From Fibrobacterota bacterium (GTDB taxonomy: Bacteria; Fibrobacterota; Chitinivibrionia; Chitinivibrionales; FEN-1185): 64,000 nucleotides of DNA. Positions 58,958-64,000 of this stretch are shown here, one piece after another (within the stretch, counting starts at the first letter, position 1; each line of letters begins with the position of its first letter). The stretch covers positions 137,548 through 201,547 of the forward strand of contig PLWQ01000025.1 in NCBI GenBank assembly GCA_003165595.1, read 5' to 3'. The translations under genes and the position numbers were made by a program. Under the pieces are notes generated by a model. That model saw only the letters and a list, made by a program, of their open reading frames with translations, searched no databases and was not told the DNA's origin.

Positions 58958-60094
58958 ATGAAAATTTTATTTGTTTTTGGGACTCGGCCTGAGGCCATAA
59001 AGATGGCCCCGCTCATTCTTGAGTTCAGGAAAAATCAAGAGCTGTTTGAAATAAGAGTCTGCGTTACCGGACAGCACAGGCAAATGCTGGACCAGGTTCT
59101 GCTTTTCTTTGAAATAGTTCCGGATTTCGATTGCAATTTGATGAAACCCAACCAAACACTAATTGATGTAACAGCAGAAGGTCTTAAAGGAATTGAGCTG
59201 GTGTTAGACCAATACACCCCAGATATTCTTTTTGTGCAAGGTGATACCACATCGGCATTCATAGGAGCCCTAGCAGGATATTATCGGCAGATAAAAGTTG
59301 CACATTTAGAAGCCGGATTGCGAAGCGGCCAGAAATACTCCCCTTTTCCAGAAGAGGTAAATCGCATACTTGTTGGGCATATTGCGGATTATCATTTTGC
59401 TCCGACAGATCGGGCAGTTGAGAATCTGCGTAATGAGGGAATTACCAAGAATGTCTGGAAAGTGGGGAATACTGTAATTGACGCCCTCTTTCTTGGTCTA
59501 GAGATAATAAAGAGTCGAAAGATTGAAATTGCACATGAGTTCTCCCAAATTGACTTTTCAAAAAGAATAATTCTTATCACAGGTCATCGGCGCGAAAGTT
59601 TTGGCGGACCCTTTGAAAACATGTGTAGGGCAATGAAGGACATAGCAATGGCCTATCACGACGTTGAACTCGTTTACCCAGTACATCTCAACCCAAATGT
59701 GCAAAAACCGGTGAAAGACATCCTTCAAGGCCAGAAGAACATACACTTGCTTGATCCACTTGATTATCCCCGCATGATATGGCTTATAGAAAAATCATAC
59801 TTTGTTTTGACCGATTCTGGCGGAATTCAGGAAGAGGCACCATCGCTTGGAAAGCCGGTATTGGTCATGAGAGAGGTCACGGAACGGACAGAGGGGATAG
59901 ACGCAGGCAACGCAAAACTAGTAGGTACATCTGATGAGGCAATTGTAAGATCGAGTAGATTGCTTTTGGACAATAGGGAAACGTATGAATCAATGGTAAA
60001 ACGAACAAATCCATATGGCGATGGCAAGGCCTCCAAAAGAATTATTGAGCTGGTATTTGCTGCGACTACCAAACAGGGTCTGGTAAAACATTAA
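58958..60094 (+). CDS. wecB: UDP-N-acetylglucosamine 2-epimerase (non-hydrolysing)
   Basis: 378 aa. Interconverts UDP-GlcNAc and UDP-ManNAc. FVFGTRPEAIKMAPLIL, VCVTGQHRQMLDQVL, VQGDTTSAF, HLEAGLRSG, SPFPEEVNRILVGHIADYHFAPT, LITGHRRESFG and TDSGGIQEEAPSLGKPVLVMREVTERTEGIDAGNAKLVG are all conserved. ATG at 58958. The following Wzx frame may overlap its stop codon. Confidence 0.94.
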   Translation: MKILFVFGTRPEAIKMAPLILEFRKNQELFEIRVCVTGQHRQMLDQVLLFFEIVPDFDCNLMKPNQTLIDVTAEGLKGIELVLDQYTPDILFVQGDTTSAFIGALAGYYRQIKVAHLEAGLRSGQKYSPFPEEVNRILVGHIADYHFAPTDRAVENLRNEGITKNVWKVGNTVIDALFLGLEIIKSRKIEIAHEFSQIDFSKRIILITGHRRESFGGPFENMCRAMKDIAMAYHDVELVYPVHLNPNVQKPVKDILQGQKNIHLLDPLDYPRMIWLIEKSYFVLTDSGGIQEEAPSLGKPVLVMREVTERTEGIDAGNAKLVGTSDEAIVRSSRLLLDNRETYESMVKRTNPYGDGKASKRIIELVFAATTKQGLVKH

Positions 60095-60173
60095 AATAGC
60101 TTCACGAATTTCTAAATGGTTAAGGAAGACTGTCTCCGGCTCGCAAAAGGGGATAGAGGACGTAATCGTCTCC

Positions 60174-61493
60174 ATGATACCCCAAAGCGTTGGTCTTGCT
60201 GCTGGGTTAGCAACATCAATACTAATTGCCCGAGGCTTGGGCCCAAAGGGGATGGGCAATTATGCCCTAATCCTAAGTGTCTCAGGGTTGGCTACTGCGC
60301 TTTCTGACCTTGGCATTGGACAGACAGCAATTCGGTTTGCATCCCGGGCCGCAGCAACTGGTGATACCGCTGGTCAGCTGGCTATACTTAGGTGGGCTTT
60401 TCGGTTGAGAATGCTGTTGGCTGGAACCATTTCCACAACAGTCTTCATATTTGCTCCTATTCTTGCCGGAACAGCATGGAAAGAGGCAACTCTGAGCCCG
60501 CTGGTTAGGCTCAGCCTGTTAACCGGATTGTTTACAGCGGCAGCATCTATACCAACCGTTTACTTCCAATCCCTAAAACGCTTTAAGATGAACGCTGCCG
60601 TCATGGTCGGGCAAACGCTGTTGACAGCTGCCGGGATCGTGCTAATTGCAGTCTTAAAATCCTGGTCCCTAGAGCTCATTATTACCGTTAGCGTTGTGGC
60701 AACGGGGCTGGGGGCCATCGTATTCATGATACTAATTCCACGAGAATCGTTCTTTATAAGGCAGGAGTTCCGACGGCAGATCGGCAAGACCTTTATCAAT
60801 TTGCTGCGAGCTCCAAGGACTCGTGGCGATTCAAGTGCATCCTTGGATTCGACCAGCGCGAATTCATTTGTGCTTTTCATGCTCGTTTCAACCGTCACTG
60901 TGGCTCTAACAATGCGATCAGACGTTTGGCTTATGGGCTATTTTTTAGACAAGAGTCAGATTGGACTTTATAGCGTCGCGACACGATTTACCTTACCATT
61001 GGTTGTCGTCCTTAACGCTCTCAATACAGCACTCTGGCCAAGAGCCTCGTCCATAACTAGTCACGCGAAAATATCTGAACTAATCGGCAAGACGGTTCGA
61101 CTGAGCGGGATGGTTACCTTTGGTGGTTTATTGTACTCTATTCTTGTTCCATTGGCTATGCCCTTATTGTTTGGGTCTCCTTACAGAAGTGGAATCTTTG
61201 TGGCACAAATTCTTTGCTTCCGGTACTGCTTGTCTATCCTTATATGTCCAATAGGTGTCATTGGCTACAGCTTCGGAATGGTCAAGGTTTTCTGGTGGAT
61301 TAATATCATACAGTTAATTGCGGTAGTTATAATCGACATCCTCTTATTGCCAAGAATTGGAGCAGTAGGGGCGGGGTTGGCATTGATTGCAAATGAGCTA
61401 ATTAATCTCATTTTGGTATCTACCATTATATGGCGTCGTTTAGTAGACATAAAGGATATAGAACCTTTAATGAAGACCTCCAAAATCAATTAG
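60174..61493 (+). CDS. Wzx-type oligosaccharide flippase
   Basis: At least 439 aa with about 12-14 hydrophobic segments. LAAGLATSILIARGLGPKGMGNYALILSVSGLATALSDLGIGQTAIRF is the usual flippase opening, and LVPLAMPLLFGSPYRSGIFVAQILCF appears near helix 10. The MOP-family protein moves lipid-linked repeat units across the inner membrane. The first ATG (60174) lacks a ribosome site and cuts the usual first amphipathic segment. In-frame codons continue upstream to an ATT at 60090 overlapping the wecB stop, so the real start may be further left (467 aa). Confidence 0.85.
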   Translation: MIPQSVGLAAGLATSILIARGLGPKGMGNYALILSVSGLATALSDLGIGQTAIRFASRAAATGDTAGQLAILRWAFRLRMLLAGTISTTVFIFAPILAGTAWKEATLSPLVRLSLLTGLFTAAASIPTVYFQSLKRFKMNAAVMVGQTLLTAAGIVLIAVLKSWSLELIITVSVVATGLGAIVFMILIPRESFFIRQEFRRQIGKTFINLLRAPRTRGDSSASLDSTSANSFVLFMLVSTVTVALTMRSDVWLMGYFLDKSQIGLYSVATRFTLPLVVVLNALNTALWPRASSITSHAKISELIGKTVRLSGMVTFGGLLYSILVPLAMPLLFGSPYRSGIFVAQILCFRYCLSILICPIGVIGYSFGMVKVFWWINIIQLIAVVIIDILLLPRIGAVGAGLALIANELINLILVSTIIWRRLVDIKDIEPLMKTSKIN

Positions 61494-61504
61494 CCAATCC
61501 TGAC

Positions 61505-62620
61505 ATGAGCGAATATAGCATGAATGGAAAGCACGCAAGAACATTGTTTTTTGATGCAACAATTTTTGAGATTCCACTCACCGGGGTAGGAAAGACTACT
61601 TTGTTCTTATATGAAGCGTGTAACAAAATAATGCCGGAAATTAGTTTCGTGGGCTTTCATAAAGGGAATTTGAAGAATTCCTATCCTCGGTTCTTAAAAT
61701 TTGTTCAGGCTGACAATGCTTGCTGGAGAAAAGAAAATCTACAGAATCTTGTACCAAACTTGGGCTTGGCGATTGCACATTTTCCATGGAATGGTCCGGT
61801 CCCGTTTTCTATGAAGATCCCCGTGGCTATGACCCTTCATGATGTTTTGCCCCTAGAAATCTCCGGATATTTTGGAAGGAACCCTTTGCGGCGATGGGCT
61901 TTTACCCATAGAACCCAGCAAAACATCAGCAGATGTAATACTATTTTCACTGATTCTGATTATTCAAAAAAAATGATTCTAACAAAATTTCGGGTAAAGA
62001 GAGAGCCTGTGGTTAATTACTTTGGTGCAACGTTAGAAATACCAGAAAATTCGAAAAGAGGCAATTCCAACAATAGTAACTTTTTTGTTTATGTGGGCGG
62101 ATATGATCCTCGAAAAGGGATCATGCCAATGTTGAAAACCTTCATTGAATTAAGAGTTCAAAAGAGAATTGAAAGTCGACTCATAATGACGGGCTCTCCC
62201 AACTATTTTTCTGACGAGTTACGGAAGCTATTGATACAAAGTGAAAAAGCCGGGTTTGTTGAGCAAAGAGGATATGTTTCTGATTCCGAACTTGTTGACC
62301 TTTATCTGAACGCCAGAGGTCTTATTTATCTTTCCAAATATGAAGGTTTTGGACTTCCACCGCTAGAAGCGATGCACGTGGGGTGTCCTGTCGTCACCAC
62401 AATGGGCACATCACTTCCGGAAGTGTGCGGAGACGCAGTCCTATATGTTGATCCTGATGTGAACCAACAGGTCGCCAACGCAATTGAAGCGCTAGAAAAG
62501 AGCCAAGGCTTGCGCAGCCTTTTGGTGGAAAAAGGTATAAAGCAAGCACGGAAATTCAGTTGGGAAAAGTGTGCGAGTATATTTCTATCTACCACAGAAG
62601 CAATCGAAAAGAAGAGATAA
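61505..62620 (+). CDS. Glycosyltransferase family 4 (GT-B fold)
   Basis: 371 aa. Acceptor-side start LFFDATIFEIPLTGVGKTTLFLYE; HFPWNGPVPF and AMTLHDVLPLEISGYF resemble mannosyl/fucosyl-transferases of the WbaZ type. Donor site: FVYVGGYDPRKGI, GYVSDSELVDLY and SKYEGFGLPPLEAMHVGCPVVTT with the E-x7-E pair, then SLPEVCGDAVLYVDPD. ATG at 61505, just 12 bp after the flippase stop. Confidence 0.88.
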   Translation: MSEYSMNGKHARTLFFDATIFEIPLTGVGKTTLFLYEACNKIMPEISFVGFHKGNLKNSYPRFLKFVQADNACWRKENLQNLVPNLGLAIAHFPWNGPVPFSMKIPVAMTLHDVLPLEISGYFGRNPLRRWAFTHRTQQNISRCNTIFTDSDYSKKMILTKFRVKREPVVNYFGATLEIPENSKRGNSNNSNFFVYVGGYDPRKGIMPMLKTFIELRVQKRIESRLIMTGSPNYFSDELRKLLIQSEKAGFVEQRGYVSDSELVDLYLNARGLIYLSKYEGFGLPPLEAMHVGCPVVTTMGTSLPEVCGDAVLYVDPDVNQQVANAIEALEKSQGLRSLLVEKGIKQARKFSWEKCASIFLSTTEAIEKKR

Positions 62621-62893
62621 AAGCACTTTTTCTGCATGCCTACCCTGCACGGCGAATCTGGCTGATAGTAACGAACTTACCACCGCGAAACATAGAACAT
62701 CAAAAAGCCAGCATCCATTGCGAAAAACATTTGTATTTGTAAGCAGCGATTGAGGGAAAGCACATCAGGCGGGTTGCTTTCTTCCCGACGAACAACCATG
62801 CATCTGTGATTCAAATGAAATCCTCTCACCGCCGGCAAACGATTCTTCCGAACGACTATGCTTTCCCTGTTTATGCCGCAACCTAAGAACAAA
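62621..62893. other. Gap before the last gene
   Basis: No protein-like frame and no terminator seen. In-frame ATGs at 62858 and 62873 could extend the next gene slightly. Confidence 0.5.
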
Positions 62894-64000
62894 ATGAGCA
62901 ACACTACAATTCTTGTAGAACCACTATGCACGGACTTTGAACACGTGTCATTTAATACTGCAATACTCCAGATGTTGAAAGAAACCTACCCAAACAACCA
63001 CTTTCTCTTTTTGTTTGATACCAGATACAGAATAGAACTAAACAAAGAAGTGATAGCCAATAGCCAACTGCAAATAGAACACATAAACATTGCAAACCGA
63101 AACAGCAGAAGCACAGATCGCATCATTACAGACTTCCTTGTAGTTCTTAAGGCAATACGAATCGCTCAAAGACGCAATGCTTTCCTCATTTTCACCTCCT
63201 CAAATATAACAAGCCTCATCAGCGCTCATTTGTTGGCGAGAATTTATCCAAAAGTAAAAATCCTGTTTGTCTTCCATTCGGTCCTCGAGGATTTAGGAAG
63301 AAGAACACACCTCCATCCCATTAAGGAACTTCCCTTTAATACCAAATTCTGGATACCAAGGTTGATAAACAGAAACATATTCTATCTCTTGCTTGGGGAG
63401 CATATTTTAAGGAACGTTCTCCACTTATATCCTCAGCTAGCAAACACGCTAATAGCAATAGACCCCCCCTACATTTTCAAGAGCAGCCAGACTTACGGAA
63501 TAGATCATAAAGACACGCTTAGATTTGGTGCCCTGGGTGTTGGGCATATGAACAAAGGAACAGACATATTCTTCGAACTAGCAAAACACCAACCAAACAA
63601 ACAAAGCCAAAACAAAAACGAGTTCGTTCTTGTTGGCCATATTACAGACCAAGTACTCAAAAAACGGTACGCTAAGAACGTTCGAATATTAAGCAACGCA
63701 CCTCTTTCCGAGACAGAATATGAACAAGGGGTTAAAGACATCGACTATGCCGTTTTCTGCTACCACCGCGATTCATATAGGTTTACAGCAAGCGCAGCCT
63801 TTCTTGACGCCATATCCTTTGCAAAACCCATTATTGCTATCAAGAACCCTTTCTTTAACTATTATTTTCGTTTACTCGGCAAAATAGGATATTTGTGCAA
63901 CACACTAGAAGAAATGATATGTCTAATAAATCACCCCCAAATAAGGGATAACAAAAATTACCTGGGGATGGTAAATAACATTCTCACAAACAGACAGCAA
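62894..64000 (+). CDS. Partial glycosyltransferase, runs off the right edge
   Basis: An open frame from ATG 62894 continues without stop to the window end (369 codons). It begins MSNTTILVEPLCTDFEHVSFNTAIL. The N-domain holds LFVFHSVLEDLGRR, followed by a GT-B donor half: LRFGALGVGHMNKGTDIFFELAK, FVLVGHITD, then VKDIDYAVFCYHRDSYRFTASAAFLDAISFAKPIIAIKN, where the ASA/FLDAI region takes the place of the GT4 Glu motif. The coding strand is unusually A-rich. Its specificity is unknown. Confidence 0.72.
   Translation, partial: MSNTTILVEPLCTDFEHVSFNTAILQMLKETYPNNHFLFLFDTRYRIELNKEVIANSQLQIEHINIANRNSRSTDRIITDFLVVLKAIRIAQRRNAFLIFTSSNITSLISAHLLARIYPKVKILFVFHSVLEDLGRRTHLHPIKELPFNTKFWIPRLINRNIFYLLLGEHILRNVLHLYPQLANTLIAIDPPYIFKSSQTYGIDHKDTLRFGALGVGHMNKGTDIFFELAKHQPNKQSQNKNEFVLVGHITDQVLKKRYAKNVRILSNAPLSETEYEQGVKDIDYAVFCYHRDSYRFTASAAFLDAISFAKPIIAIKNPFFNYYFRLLGKIGYLCNTLEEMICLINHPQIRDNKNYLGMVNNILTNRQQ

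Overview
The window is the replication-origin region of a Gram-negative bacterium, flanked on both sides by surface-glycan genes. The Gram-negative call rests on a heptose-7-phosphate kinase for LPS core, a type VI secretion ClpV-type ATPase, Wzz and Wzx proteins, and type IV pilins. I cannot place the organism further. A deep-branching lineage such as Fibrobacterota is a guess with little support.

Layout. (1) 0.37-5.4 kb, minus strand: glycan-tailoring genes (two glycosyltransferases, three methyltransferase-like proteins). (2) 5.7-9.8 kb, plus: two tandem TMTC-like membrane O-glycosyltransferases with C-terminal TPRs, running into two duplicated type IV pilin genes (9.9-11.1 kb, minus) and an ArnT-like glycosyltransferase. 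(3) 13.0-29.7 kb: a small DUF4177-like gene beside a possible IS200/IS605-derived miniature element, polytopic membrane proteins, a B12-radical SAM protein, GtrA, GT2 enzymes, an overlapping sugar operon (split transketolase, two SDR epimerases, a methyltransferase), a TylF-type methyltransferase, and a GT2/DUF2304/GT-C trio. (4) 28.9-35.7 kb: ABC-2 exporter operon, a zinc-finger/NodB deacetylase, an M50 protease, heptose kinase, a CAU-anticodon tRNA and a zinc-ribbon coiled-coil protein. (5) 35.7-41.7 kb: an isolated ClpV, a lipoprotein, MurA with Asp at the fosfomycin-target position, and PyrF. (6) 42.1-55.2 kb: the origin core. On the minus strand lie rpmH-rnpA-yidD-yidC-mnmE-mnmG-rsmG-parA-parB-M23 peptidase-bactofilin; diverging on the plus strand are dnaA and dnaN. 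Two perfect 16-bp parS sites flank mnmG. The dnaA-dnaN gap has an AT-rich stretch and DnaA-box-like sites. (7) 55.4-64 kb, plus: an exopolysaccharide locus (DegT aminotransferase, EPS-associated MarR regulator with a promoter and palindromic operator, a decayed Gfo/Idh gene, Wzz, WecB, Wzx, glycosyltransferases). Its right half is clearly richer in A+T, and its last gene runs off the window.

How it works together. The origin genes form a conventional replication, segregation, ribosome and membrane-insertion block. The glycan genes make nucleotide sugars, methylate them, flip or polymerise them, and attach them to lipids or proteins. TMTC-like enzymes next to pilins make pilin O-glycosylation the most testable new idea. 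The split-transketolase operon is the best candidate for unusual sugar chemistry. No prophage, CRISPR array, intact transposase or rRNA was seen.
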